7,319 nucleotides of DNA from Burkholderiales bacterium (GCA_027457185.1 DAIDTN010000224.1:1-7319), one strand, 5' to 3'; shown: positions 1 through 6,008, counted from the first letter of the stretch. Notes: generated from the sequence alone by a model not told the origin. A program made the numbers and translations.

Positions 1-711
1 GAACTCGACTTCGAGCGCATCGTCATCGAGACCACCGGCATGGCCGACCCCGGCCCGGTGGCGCAGACTTTTTTCATGGACGAGGACATCGGCGACTACT
101 ATCTGCTCGATTCCATCGTCACCCTGGTGGACGCCAAGCACGCGCACAAGCAACTGGATGATTTCCGCGAGGCGCAGGAGCAGGTGGGCTTCGCCGACCG
201 CATCCTGCTGTCCAAGACCGACCTGGTCAGCGCCGAGGAGCGCGAGCAGCTGAAGCAGCGCCTGGTCAGGATTAATCCGCGCGCGCCGATCAAGCGGGTG
301 CATTTCGGCGAGACACCGCTCGCCGACATTCTCGACATCCGCGGCTTCAACCTGAACGCGATACTGGAGGTTGAGCCCGGCTTCCTCGAGGAGGAAGTGC
401 ATGAGCACGACGACGCCGTGCACTCCTTCGTGTTCCGCGCGGATGCGCCTTTCGACGGGGTGAAGCTGGAGGAGTTCCTCTCCGGCATGATCCAGGTGTA
501 TGGCCCGGACCTGCTGCGCTACAAGGGCGTGCTGTGGCTGGACCAGAATGAAGACCGCGTCGTGTTCCAGGGGGTGCACATGCTCATGGGCGGGGACGTG
601 GGCAAGCCCTGGGGGCGCGAGGAAAAGCGCGGCAGCGTGATGGTGTTCATCGGCAGGAATCTGCCTGAAGACCTGTTCGTCCAGGGTCTCAAACAGTGCT
701 TGATTAGTTAG
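1..711 (+). CDS. CobW/COG0523-family metal-chaperone GTPase, 5' end missing
   Basis: The frame is open from base 1 and ends with TAG at 709-711, giving 236 visible residues; the start and the Walker A loop lie left of the window. Visible residues 10-17 (ETTGMADP) match the conserved ETTG-DP motif of G3E GTPases of the CobW/YjiA/ZNG1 group. SKTD at 71-74 is the G4 guanine-recognition motif. A short His/Asp-rich linker (HEHDD, 134-138, plus H141) leads into a CobW C-terminal domain ending in a VFIGRNL segment typical of the family. Members are cytoplasmic and use GTP hydrolysis to deliver metals, often zinc, to client proteins. Which metal or client applies here cannot be read from the sequence. 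From memory, a cobW gene commonly lies near dksA and hslVU in betaproteobacteria, which fits hslV following on the same strand. Family assignment is secure; the specific role is not. Confidence 0.92.
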   Translation, partial: ELDFERIVIETTGMADPGPVAQTFFMDEDIGDYYLLDSIVTLVDAKHAHKQLDDFREAQEQVGFADRILLSKTDLVSAEEREQLKQRLVRINPRAPIKRVHFGETPLADILDIRGFNLNAILEVEPGFLEEEVHEHDDAVHSFVFRADAPFDGVKLEEFLSGMIQVYGPDLLRYKGVLWLDQNEDRVVFQGVHMLMGGDVGKPWGREEKRGSVMVFIGRNLPEDLFVQGLKQCLIS

Positions 712-741
712 GGGCCGTTTCGACCCTGCCGAAACGGCCCC
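711..741. repeat. Perfect 12-bp inverted repeat overlapping the cobW stop codon
   Basis: The arms GGGGCCGTTTCG (711-722) and CGAAACGGCCCC (730-741) are exact reverse complements around a 7-base loop. The left arm begins on the last base of the cobW stop codon. No T-run follows on the + strand, so this is not a canonical intrinsic terminator by itself. It may stabilise the 3' end of the cobW mRNA or act together with the next hairpin. The structure is certain; its function is inferred. Confidence 0.7.
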
Positions 742-755
742 GACTTAGGGGAGCA

Positions 756-811
756 CGAGGGGCCAAGGAAGGGGCGGGACCCTTCCTTTCCCGCCCTGGT
801 CCCCTCGTTTT
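756..811 (+). terminator. Compound hairpin with T-run, probable terminator after cobW
   Basis: The outer arms CGAGGGG (756-762) and CCCCTCG (801-807) pair and are followed at once by TTTT (808-811). Inside are two mutually exclusive stems. AAGGAAGGG (765-773) pairs perfectly with CCCTTCCTT (780-788), while GGGCGGGA (772-779) pairs perfectly with TCCCGCCC (789-796). The T-run is short, so efficiency is uncertain. The position after cobW and before the hslV promoter suits a terminator that keeps upstream transcription out of hslVU. Confidence 0.55.
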
Positions 812-855
812 CGAACAACTTAGCGTAAACCCGTACAGGGCGCGCAGGTGGCCGG

Positions 856-883
856 CTTGATTCTCGCAAAACCGCCCCAATAT
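856..883 (+). promoter_or_regulatory. Sigma-32-like heat-shock promoter for hslVU
   Basis: CTTGATT (856-862) matches 5 of 7 bases of the sigma-32 -35 consensus CTTGAAA. CCCAATAT (876-883) matches 6 of the 7 fixed bases of CCCCATnT. The spacer is 13 bases, the same as in the exact heat-shock promoter at 3348-3375. RNA would start near 890, about 20 bases before the hslV ATG. In E. coli hslVU is a sigma-32 operon, which supports the reading. A housekeeping reading (TTGATT, 18 bases, TATCCA) is weaker. Confidence 0.6.
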
Positions 884-911
884 CCAAAAATTGACCGTGT
901 CGGACCCTGAT

Positions 912-1448
912 ATGGAACAATTCCGTGGCACCACCATCCTGTCCGCGCGCCGCGGCCAGACCGTCGCGCTCGGCGGCGATGGCCAGGTTACGCTGGGCAA
1001 TATCGTGATCAAATCCGGCGCGCGCAAGGTGCGGCGCCTGTACCACGACCGTATCCTGGCCGGATTCGCCGGCGGCACGGCCGATGCCTTCACCCTGTTC
1101 GAACGTTTCGAGGCGAAGCTGGAGAAGCACCAGGGCAATCTGCTGCGCTCGGCGGTGGAACTGGCCAAGGACTGGCGCACCGACCGCGTGCTGCGGCGCC
1201 TGGAGGCAATGCTGGCCGTGGCGGATCGCGAGACTTCGCTCATCATTACCGGTATGGGCGACGTCCTGGAGCCGGAGCTGGGCCTGCTTGCCATAGGCTC
1301 GGGCGGGCCGTACGCGCAATCCGCGGCGCGGGCGCTGCTCGAGAACACCGAGCTCGCGCCTAGGGAAATCGTCGCCAAATCGCTGGGCATAGCCGCTGAC
1401 ATTTGCATTTACACCAATCAGCAGCTGTTGATCGAAACCCTTGATTGA
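912..1448 (+). CDS. hslV: ATP-dependent protease subunit HslV (ClpQ)
   Basis: This is the proteolytic subunit of the HslVU (ClpYQ) protease, an N-terminal-nucleophile peptidase that forms a double-hexamer chamber in the cytoplasm and degrades unfolded and regulatory proteins fed to it by HslU. The product has 178 residues. Residues 1-6 (MEQFRG) are a short propeptide removed to expose Thr7 as the catalytic Thr1; E. coli HslV carries only the initiator Met there. Other active-site positions fit in mature numbering: Asp17 (GGDGQ), Lys33 (ARKVRR) and Ser124 (GSGGPYAQ, precursor Ser130). The blocks FAGGTADAFTLFE and AVELAKDWRTDR are near-identical to E. coli. ATG 912 is chosen by homology; TTG 891 and GTG 897 lie in frame upstream, and the ribosome site (CGGA, 901-904) is weak. 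hslU follows after 48 bases. Confidence 0.97.
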   Translation: MEQFRGTTILSARRGQTVALGGDGQVTLGNIVIKSGARKVRRLYHDRILAGFAGGTADAFTLFERFEAKLEKHQGNLLRSAVELAKDWRTDRVLRRLEAMLAVADRETSLIITGMGDVLEPELGLLAIGSGGPYAQSAARALLENTELAPREIVAKSLGIAADICIYTNQQLLIETLD

Positions 1449-1496
1449 GGAAACGGGAGCCAGACCGGGTTGTCTAACCGTTTCGGGCAACAAACC

Positions 1497-2855
1497 ATGT
1501 CGCAAATGACCCCGCAGGAAATCGTCCATGAACTGGACAAGCACATCATCGGCCAGGACCGCGCCAAGCGCGCGGTCGCCGTCGCGCTGCGCAACCGCTG
1601 GCGCCGGCAGCAGGTGGCCGAACCCCTGCGCCATGAAATTACGCCGAAGAACATTCTTATGATCGGGCCGACCGGCGTGGGCAAGACCGAGATCGCGCGG
1701 CGCCTGGCGAAACTCGCCGACGCGCCCTTCATCAAGGTCGAAGCGACCAAATTCACCGAGGTAGGCTACGTCGGCCGCGACGTCGACACCATCGTGCGCG
1801 ATCTGGTCGAAATCAGCGTCAAGCAGACGCGCGAGCAGGCCATGCGCAAGGTCAAATCCAGAGCCGAGGATGCCGCCGAGGAACGCATCCTCGACGTGCT
1901 GTTGCCGCCGGCCCGCAGCGCGGCCGCGTTCGACCGCCAGGACGCCCCCGCCGCCGCGCTTGCCGACGGCAGCGAAGCATCGGCGACGCGGCAGAAATTC
2001 AGGAAAAAGCTGCGCGAGGGCGAGCTCGACGACAAGGAGATCGAAATCGAGGTCGCCGCGGCAGCAGCGCAAATGGAAATCTTCGCTCCGCCCGGAATGG
2101 AAGAGCTGACTTCGCAGATTCAGGGCATGTTCCAGAACATGTCCGGCAGCCGCAAGAAAATGCGCAAGTTGAAAATTCGCGAGGCCTTGAAGCTGACCGC
2201 CGAAGAAGAGGCGGCGCGGATGATCAACGACGAGGATCTCAAGACCCACGCGCTCGCCAATGCCGAGCAGAACGGCATCGTTTTCATCGACGAGATCGAC
2301 AAGATCGCCAGCCGCTCCGAGATTTCCGGTGCCGACGTGTCGCGCCAGGGGGTGCAGCGCGACTTGCTGCCCCTGGTCGAAGGGACCACGGTTACGACGA
2401 AGTACGGCATGGTCAAGACCGACCACATCCTGTTCATCGCCAGCGGCGCCTTCCACATGGCCAAGCCCTCCGACCTCATCCCCGAGTTGCAGGGGCGGCT
2501 GCCGATACGGGTGGAGCTCGATTCGCTGTCGGCCGCCGATTTCGAGAGCATCCTTACCCAGACCGACGCCTGTCTCACGCGCCAGTACCAGGCCCTGCTC
2601 GAGACCGAGGGCGTGACGCTGCGGTTCCAGCCAGACGGAATCAAACGCCTGGCCGAGATCGCTTTCGCCGTCAACGAGAAGACCGAGAACATCGGCGCGC
2701 GGCGCCTCTATACCGTGATGGAAAAGCTGCTGGAGGAAATTTCCTTCGACGCAGGCAAACGCAACGACGAGATCCTCACCATAGACGCGGCCTACGTCGA
2801 CGCGCGACTCAAAGAGCTGGCCCAATCCGAAGACCTGGCGCGCTACGTTCTATAA
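1497..2855 (+). CDS. hslU: ATP-dependent protease ATPase subunit HslU (ClpY)
   Basis: This is a AAA+ unfoldase that caps HslV, unfolds substrates and threads them into the protease chamber. The product has 452 residues against 443 in E. coli. Visible landmarks are HIIGQ near the start, Walker A GPTGVGKT (57-64, Lys63), the pore loop GYVG (90-93), a variable I-domain at roughly 110-240, Walker B IDEIDK (Asp265-Glu266), ELQGRLPIRVEL (330-341) with its conserved arginines, and the sensor-2 segment GARRL (400-404). The tail EDLARYVL is the C-terminal peptide that docks on HslV. ATG 1497 gives MSQMTPQEIV, which aligns with E. coli MSEMTPREIV. An in-frame TTG at 1470 would add nine residues and has the better purine-rich upstream stretch (1447-1459), so the start is not fully settled. 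No terminator separates it from the copper-chaperone gene 18 bases downstream. Confidence 0.97.
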   Translation: MSQMTPQEIVHELDKHIIGQDRAKRAVAVALRNRWRRQQVAEPLRHEITPKNILMIGPTGVGKTEIARRLAKLADAPFIKVEATKFTEVGYVGRDVDTIVRDLVEISVKQTREQAMRKVKSRAEDAAEERILDVLLPPARSAAAFDRQDAPAAALADGSEASATRQKFRKKLREGELDDKEIEIEVAAAAAQMEIFAPPGMEELTSQIQGMFQNMSGSRKKMRKLKIREALKLTAEEEAARMINDEDLKTHALANAEQNGIVFIDEIDKIASRSEISGADVSRQGVQRDLLPLVEGTTVTTKYGMVKTDHILFIASGAFHMAKPSDLIPELQGRLPIRVELDSLSAADFESILTQTDACLTRQYQALLETEGVTLRFQPDGIKRLAEIAFAVNEKTENIGARRLYTVMEKLLEEISFDAGKRNDEILTIDAAYVDARLKELAQSEDLARYVL

Positions 2856-2863
2856 TTTTCCAT

Positions 2864-2867
2864 GGAG
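2864..2867 (+). promoter_or_regulatory. Ribosome binding site deciding the PCuAC start
   Basis: GGAG at 2864-2867 lies six bases before ATG 2874. It overlaps an alternative in-frame ATG at 2862, so that upstream ATG is part of the ribosome site and not the start. Confidence 0.65.
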
Positions 2868-2873
2868 ACAAAA

Positions 2874-3344
2874 ATGAAACATTCCACACGAGCCGTGCTG
2901 TTCGGTTCCATCGGCCTGGTGCTCGGCAGCGGGCTCCCGACCAGCGTGGTCCATGCGCAGGAGGTAACCATCAGGGAACCGTGGGTGCGCGGCACGGTGC
3001 GCGGTCAGAAGGCAACCGGCGCCTTCATGCAGCTCACCGCCACCGAGGCGGCAACCCTGGTTGCGGTGGAAAGCCCGGTCGCAGGCTCGGTGCAGATCCA
3101 CGAGATGAAAATGGAGAACGACGTGATGAAAATGCGCCCGATCTCCAGGCTCGACCTGCCGGCGGGGAAATCGGTGGAGCTGAAACCCGGCGGCTACCAC
3201 GTCATGCTGATGGACCTGAAACAACCGCTGAAGAAAGGCGAGGCCGTGCCGATCAAATTGCGCTTCGAGGCCAAGGACAAGACGTTCAAGACCATAGAAA
3301 TTCAGGCGCAGGTGCGCGAACTCGCTGCCGTCGCCAACAAATAG
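2874..3344 (+). CDS. Periplasmic copper chaperone, PCuAC family
   Basis: This is a 156-residue exported protein of the PCuAC (DUF461) family. Members bind Cu(I) in the periplasm and, in studied cases, help load copper into cytochrome c oxidase. Residues 1-28 form a Sec signal peptide: MKHSTR, a hydrophobic core, then a VHA cleavage site before Gln29. The copper motif H-x10-M-x21-H-x-M is exact: His76, Met87, His109, Met111, with extra Met at 78, 80 and 85. The segment ELKPGGYHVMLM is the family signature. The gene starts 18 bases after hslU with no terminator between, so it is probably co-transcribed with hslVU. Its stop codon lies three bases before the -35 of the hsp20 heat-shock promoter. 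No oxidase assembly gene is visible nearby, so the copper target is unknown. Biochemical family is confident; the link to heat shock is inferred from layout. Confidence 0.92.
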   Translation: MKHSTRAVLFGSIGLVLGSGLPTSVVHAQEVTIREPWVRGTVRGQKATGAFMQLTATEAATLVAVESPVAGSVQIHEMKMENDVMKMRPISRLDLPAGKSVELKPGGYHVMLMDLKQPLKKGEAVPIKLRFEAKDKTFKTIEIQAQVRELAAVANK

Positions 3345-3347
3345 GCC

Positions 3348-3375
3348 CTTGAAACCGGTTCGTCTCTCCCCATAT
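3348..3375 (+). promoter_or_regulatory. Consensus sigma-32 (RpoH) heat-shock promoter of hsp20
   Basis: CTTGAAA (3348-3354), a 13-base spacer and CCCCATAT (3368-3375) match the E. coli sigma-32 consensus CTTGAAA / CCCCATnT at every fixed position; even the preceding CC fits the extended CCCTTGAA form. RNA should start near 3381-3383, leaving a leader of about 46 bases before the hsp20 ATG. Confidence 0.9.
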
Positions 3376-3380
3376 TGTAT

Positions 3381-3402
3381 TTACCGGCCGCAAGGCCGCT
3401 AA
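3381..3402 (+). promoter_or_regulatory. Leader hairpin with GCAA tetraloop in hsp20 mRNA
   Basis: CGGCC (3385-3389) and GGCCG (3394-3398) pair around GCAA, a GNRA-type tetraloop. Three more pairs (TTA/TAA) extend the stem beyond a C-C mismatch. The hairpin would sit at the very 5' end of the heat-shock transcript, where such structures often protect mRNA. Function is inferred. Confidence 0.5.
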
Positions 3403-3414
3403 CCGACAATTTTA

Positions 3415-3421
3415 GAAGGAG
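3415..3421 (+). promoter_or_regulatory. Strong ribosome binding site of hsp20
   Basis: GAAGGAG lies seven bases before ATG 3429 but only one base before the in-frame ATG 3423. This spacing selects 3429 and the start MANISRYDPF. Confidence 0.75.
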
Positions 3422-3428
3422 CATGACC

Positions 3429-3857
3429 ATGGCGAATATTTCGCGGTATGACCCCTTCGGGGACGTATTCGACGATCTTCTGAAGGGTTTCTTCGTGCGG
3501 CCGATGGCATATGAGGGGCAGCCAGCCACGCCGGGGCGGATCAAAATCGATGTGACCGAGAAGGACGGCGCCTATGTGGTATGCGCCGAGATTCCTGGGG
3601 TGAAGAAGGAAGACATCCAGGTCAACATCGATGGCGACCAGGTGTCGATCAGCGCCGAGGCGCGAGCGGAAAAGGAAGTCAAGGAAAACGAGCGCGTGCT
3701 GCACCGCGAACGTTACTACGGCAAGGTTGCGCGCGCGTTCCGTCTGGGAACGGATATCGACCAGTCTGCGGCCAACGCCAAATATGCGGATGGCGTGCTC
3801 GAGTTGCCCCTGCCCAAGAAACCCGACGTGGCCGGGCGCCAACTGGCCATTCAGTAA
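3429..3857 (+). CDS. Small heat-shock protein, Hsp20/alpha-crystallin family
   Basis: This is an ATP-independent cytoplasmic holdase that binds unfolding proteins and keeps them refoldable. The product has 142 residues. The N-terminal arm (1-36) holds the bacterial pattern RYDPFGDVFDDLLKGFF. The alpha-crystallin domain spans roughly 38-131, with AEIPGVKKEDI (53-63) and the hallmark A-x4-GVL (Ala117, Gly122-Val123-Leu124) followed by ELPLPKK. The C-terminal tail RQLAIQ carries LAI (139-141), a variant of the I-x-I oligomerisation motif. Regulation is clear from sequence: an exact sigma-32 promoter, a leader hairpin and a strong ribosome site precede it, and a strong intrinsic terminator follows. 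With hslVU upstream it forms a protein quality-control cluster. The family is certain; a more specific name such as ibpA is not justified. Confidence 0.96.
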   Translation: MANISRYDPFGDVFDDLLKGFFVRPMAYEGQPATPGRIKIDVTEKDGAYVVCAEIPGVKKEDIQVNIDGDQVSISAEARAEKEVKENERVLHRERYYGKVARAFRLGTDIDQSAANAKYADGVLELPLPKKPDVAGRQLAIQ

Positions 3858-3893
3858 GAGGCCGTTGCAGCAGGCGGCAGTTGCGGTATCGGG

Positions 3894-3920
3894 AAAAGGC
3901 GGCCAGGGGCCGCCTTTTTT
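3894..3920 (+). terminator. Strong intrinsic terminator after hsp20
   Basis: AAAAGGCGGCC (3894-3904) and GGCCGCCTTTT (3908-3918) are exact reverse complements around a 3-base AGG loop, with a six-T run at 3915-3920. It lies 36 bases after the hsp20 stop and separates the heat-shock block from argB. The A-rich left side lets it work in both directions, but no - strand gene faces it. Confidence 0.9.
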
Positions 3921-3934
3921 CGTTGTGGGGGCGG

Positions 3935-3940
3935 TAAAAT
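3935..3940 (+). promoter_or_regulatory. Possible -10 box of argB
   Basis: TAAAAT matches 5 of 6 bases of the sigma-70 -10 consensus, 28 bases before ATG 3969. I see no good -35 because the expected place falls in the hsp20 terminator. The box overlaps the alternative in-frame ATG at 3939, which argues against that start. Confidence 0.35.
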
Positions 3941-3968
3941 GCGCGTACCCCATTTTGTGGCTGGTTCC

Positions 3969-4853
3969 ATGTCCAAGCCTGCCGTACCCGCGTTCAAGGC
4001 GCAGACCCTGGCCGAAGCGCTGCCTTACATCAAGCGCTTTCACGGCAAGACCATCGTCGTCAAGTACGGCGGCAACGCAATGACCGATCCTGCTTTGCAG
4101 AAGAGCTTCGCCCACGACGTGGTGCTGTTGAAGCTGGTGGGCATGAATCCGGTGGTAGTGCATGGCGGTGGCCCGCAGATCGAGGCCCTGCTCACACGCA
4201 TCGGCAAGAAGGGAGAGTTCGTGCAGGGGATGCGTGTCACCGACGCCGAAACCATGGACGTGGTCGAGATGGTGCTCGGCGGGGCGGTCAACAAGGACAT
4301 CGTCACGCTGATCAATCAGGCCGGCGGCAAGGCGGTGGGCCTCACCGGCCAGGATGGCGCCTTCATCCGCGCGCGCAAGCTGATGCTGCGCGACAAGGAC
4401 AAGCCGAAGCAGATGCTGGACATCGGTCAGGTCGGTGAAATCGACTCGATCGATCCGCAGGTGATTTCGGTGCTCGAAGCCGGCGGCTTTATCCCGGTAG
4501 TGGCTCCGATCGGGGTGGGGGCCAACGGCGAATCGTTCAATATCAACGCCGACCTGGTCGCAGGCAAGCTAGCCGAAATCCTGAAGGCGGAGAAACTGGT
4601 GCTGCTCACCAATACCCCCGGCGTTCTGGACAAGCACGGCAAGCTGCTCACCGGTCTGACGGCGAAACAGATCGACGCCTTGTTTGCCGACGGCACGCTC
4701 TCCGGCGGCATGCTGCCCAAGATCAGCTCGGCCCTGGATGCGGCCAGGAGCGGGGTGAAAAGCGTGCACATCATCGACGGCCGCGTCGAGCATGCATTGT
4801 TGCTGGAAATCCTCACCGACGAGGGCGTAGGCACGCTGATACGCGGCAAGTGA
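3969..4853 (+). CDS. argB: Acetylglutamate kinase
   Basis: ArgB phosphorylates N-acetyl-L-glutamate with ATP, the second and usually arginine-controlled step of arginine synthesis, in the cytoplasm. The product has 294 residues of the amino-acid-kinase fold. Motifs in order are KYGGNAM (32-38, with Lys32 contacting phosphate), HGGGPQI (65-71), GLTGQDG, NINAD in the substrate and nucleotide region, and GGMLPK. The N-terminal extension of about 25 residues (AQTLAEALPYIKRFHGK) matches the helix found in hexameric, arginine-inhibited enzymes such as that of Pseudomonas; the 258-residue E. coli enzyme lacks it. ATG 3969 is preferred over ATG 3939 because the latter falls in the likely -10 box and would add ten residues unlike the family. 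The ribosome site is weak (GGCTGG). It stands alone as an arginine gene here and converges on the M15 gene 15 bases later. Confidence 0.96.
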   Translation: MSKPAVPAFKAQTLAEALPYIKRFHGKTIVVKYGGNAMTDPALQKSFAHDVVLLKLVGMNPVVVHGGGPQIEALLTRIGKKGEFVQGMRVTDAETMDVVEMVLGGAVNKDIVTLINQAGGKAVGLTGQDGAFIRARKLMLRDKDKPKQMLDIGQVGEIDSIDPQVISVLEAGGFIPVVAPIGVGANGESFNINADLVAGKLAEILKAEKLVLLTNTPGVLDKHGKLLTGLTAKQIDALFADGTLSGGMLPKISSALDAARSGVKSVHIIDGRVEHALLLEILTDEGVGTLIRGK

Positions 4854-4868
4854 TCTGCCATTGCTCTG

Positions 4869-5327
4869 TTAAACGATCTGCGTGCCGTCTTCGTCCCACA
4901 AACCGTCGAGATACCCTTCCCGGGGATCGTGAATCGTCAGCACCTTGCCGCGCGGCAGCCTGCTAAAGGAGATATGCACCCATTTGGCATATTCCAGGAT
5001 GCATTGGTCGAATTCGATATCGGAGTCGCGGATCGCTTTGATAATATCCGCGGGGGATCCGAATTCGGGGCAGGTGAAGTCGGCGGCCAGCCCTTGGGTG
5101 TGCTGTGAAGTTTGCGCGCCACCGACGCGCCGGTTGAGCTCGAGGGAGCGGTAGCCGCTGGAGATTTCCAGCGGAAATCCGGTGAGCATGCGCACTCGCT
5201 CCAGGCCTTCGGCCAGCAGGAGCAGGTTGTCGACGAGGTCCGCGCCCGGCGTGTTGTCGATGCGCTCGCGCGCCGCGGTTTCTGAATAGCTCAGTTGTTC
5301 CAGCGAGAAATTTTGTGTCAACCGCAT
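4869..5327 (-). CDS. M15-type zinc peptidase, phage-endolysin-like
   Basis: The 152-residue product resembles Peptidase_M15_3-type D-Ala-D-Ala carboxypeptidases, commonly found as phage or prophage lysins. The opening MRLTQNFSLEQLSYSETAA and ISSGYRS (55-61) are typical. Zinc ligands fit the M15 pattern: His76 and Asp83 in SQHTQGLAAD (74-83), and His118 in WVHISF. I see no signal peptide or membrane segment, so it is predicted cytoplasmic unless released by other means. The start at 5327 is chosen by homology; a longer frame from 5366 would overlap the HAD start and adds no family sequence. No Shine-Dalgarno precedes 5327, and the best promoter would start RNA at or beside the ATG. It lies between argB and the HAD gene on the opposite strand, with no other phage gene nearby. 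Hand-counted GC over 4861-5340 is about 59%, somewhat below the lines of the HAD gene I counted. Cell-wall substrate is inferred. Confidence 0.85.
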   Translation of the reverse strand: MRLTQNFSLEQLSYSETAARERIDNTPGADLVDNLLLLAEGLERVRMLTGFPLEISSGYRSLELNRRVGGAQTSQHTQGLAADFTCPEFGSPADIIKAIRDSDIEFDQCILEYAKWVHISFSRLPRGKVLTIHDPREGYLDGLWDEDGTQIV

Positions 5328-5334
5328 GCGGCTG

Positions 5335-5363
5335 ATTCTAGGATGGATGAGCAAGAATGCCAA
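5335..5363 (-). promoter_or_regulatory. Sigma-70-type promoter of the M15 gene, predicted leaderless
   Basis: Read on the - strand, TTGGCA (5363-5358) and TAGAAT (5340-5335) each match 5 of 6 consensus bases with an ideal 17-base spacer. Seven bases separate the -10 from ATG 5327, so RNA would start at or within a base or two of the ATG. The -35 overlaps the HAD start codon on the other strand. A 10-bp perfect palindrome, CCGCATGCGG (5322-5331), covers the start point. Confidence 0.6.
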
Positions 5364-6004
5364 CAACGCCCGACTGGATTTTCGACCTGGACAATACCCT
5401 GCACAATGCTGCGCCGCATATTTTTCCGCACATCAATCGCAGCATGACCGCCTATCTGCAGCGGCATCTGTCCCTGAGCGAGGAAGACGCCGGCAAGCTG
5501 CGCGCGCATTACTGGCGCAGTTACGGCGCGACGCTGCTGGGAATGATGCGCCATCACGGCACCGATCCCGAGCACTTCCTGCGCGAGACCCATGCTTTTC
5601 CCGACCTGTCCGGCATGGTGGTGTTCGAGCGCGGGCTTGGCGCCATGCTGCGACGCCTGCCAGGCCGCAAACTGCTCCTGTCCAACGCGCCGCACGGGTA
5701 CGCGCTGGCGGTGCTGCAGATGATGGGCGTAGACAGCCACTTCGACGCCCTGCATTGCATCGAGTCCACCGGCTACCAGCCCAAGCCTTCGCTTGCCGCC
5801 TTTCGCAGCCTGCTGCGCGCCAACGGCCTCATCGCTTCGCGCTGCATCATGGTGGAGGATAGCCGCGAAAACCTGCGGCCGGCGAAGCGCCTGGGGATGA
5901 AGACGGTGTGGATCACGCGCGAACCGCGCGCACCTGCCTATGTCGACGTCAAGATTGCCTCGGTGCTGGCCTTGCCGCGTTTGCTGGGGCGTCTGGGTGC
6001 CTAA
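5357..6004 (+). CDS. HAD-family hydrolase, pyrimidine 5'-nucleotidase type
   Basis: The 215-residue cytoplasmic protein has all four haloacid-dehalogenase motifs: motif I FDLDNTL with the nucleophile Asp10 and acid Asp12, motif II Ser109 in LLLSNAPHG, motif III Lys143 in YQPKPS, and motif IV Glu167-Asp168 in MVEDS. The helical cap between motifs I and II and the DLDNTLHNA opening resemble the SDT1-like pyrimidine 5'-nucleotidases, which dephosphorylate UMP, CMP or related nucleotides. The exact substrate is not readable from sequence. ATG 5357 is the only early start because TGA at 5348-5350 blocks the frame; its ribosome site is weak. From memory, argB, this HAD gene and slmA occur in this order in betaproteobacteria, so the M15 gene interrupts the group. 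The slmA promoter region begins within ten bases of its stop. Confidence 0.9.
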   Translation: MPTTPDWIFDLDNTLHNAAPHIFPHINRSMTAYLQRHLSLSEEDAGKLRAHYWRSYGATLLGMMRHHGTDPEHFLRETHAFPDLSGMVVFERGLGAMLRRLPGRKLLLSNAPHGYALAVLQMMGVDSHFDALHCIESTGYQPKPSLAAFRSLLRANGLIASRCIMVEDSRENLRPAKRLGMKTVWITREPRAPAYVDVKIASVLALPRLLGRLGA

Positions 6005-6008
6005 AAAG

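Noticed and set aside
708..2825. A 705-codon open frame on the - strand antisense to hslV and hslU
   Set aside because: It lies opposite two well-conserved genes in GC-rich DNA, shows no recognisable domain, and has the composition expected of a complementary-strand shadow.
3939..3968. Longer ArgB start at ATG 3939
   Set aside because: The ATG is part of a TAAAAT -10-like box and the added residues are not family-like.
4854..4868. Possible terminator between convergent argB and the M15 gene
   Set aside because: The 15-base gap and nearby sequence show no hairpin with a T-run; ends of both transcripts may overlap.
5316..5321. Perfect -35 hexamer TTGACA on the - strand
   Set aside because: It is inside the M15 coding sequence (Leu-Thr codons) and has no -10 box at the right distance.
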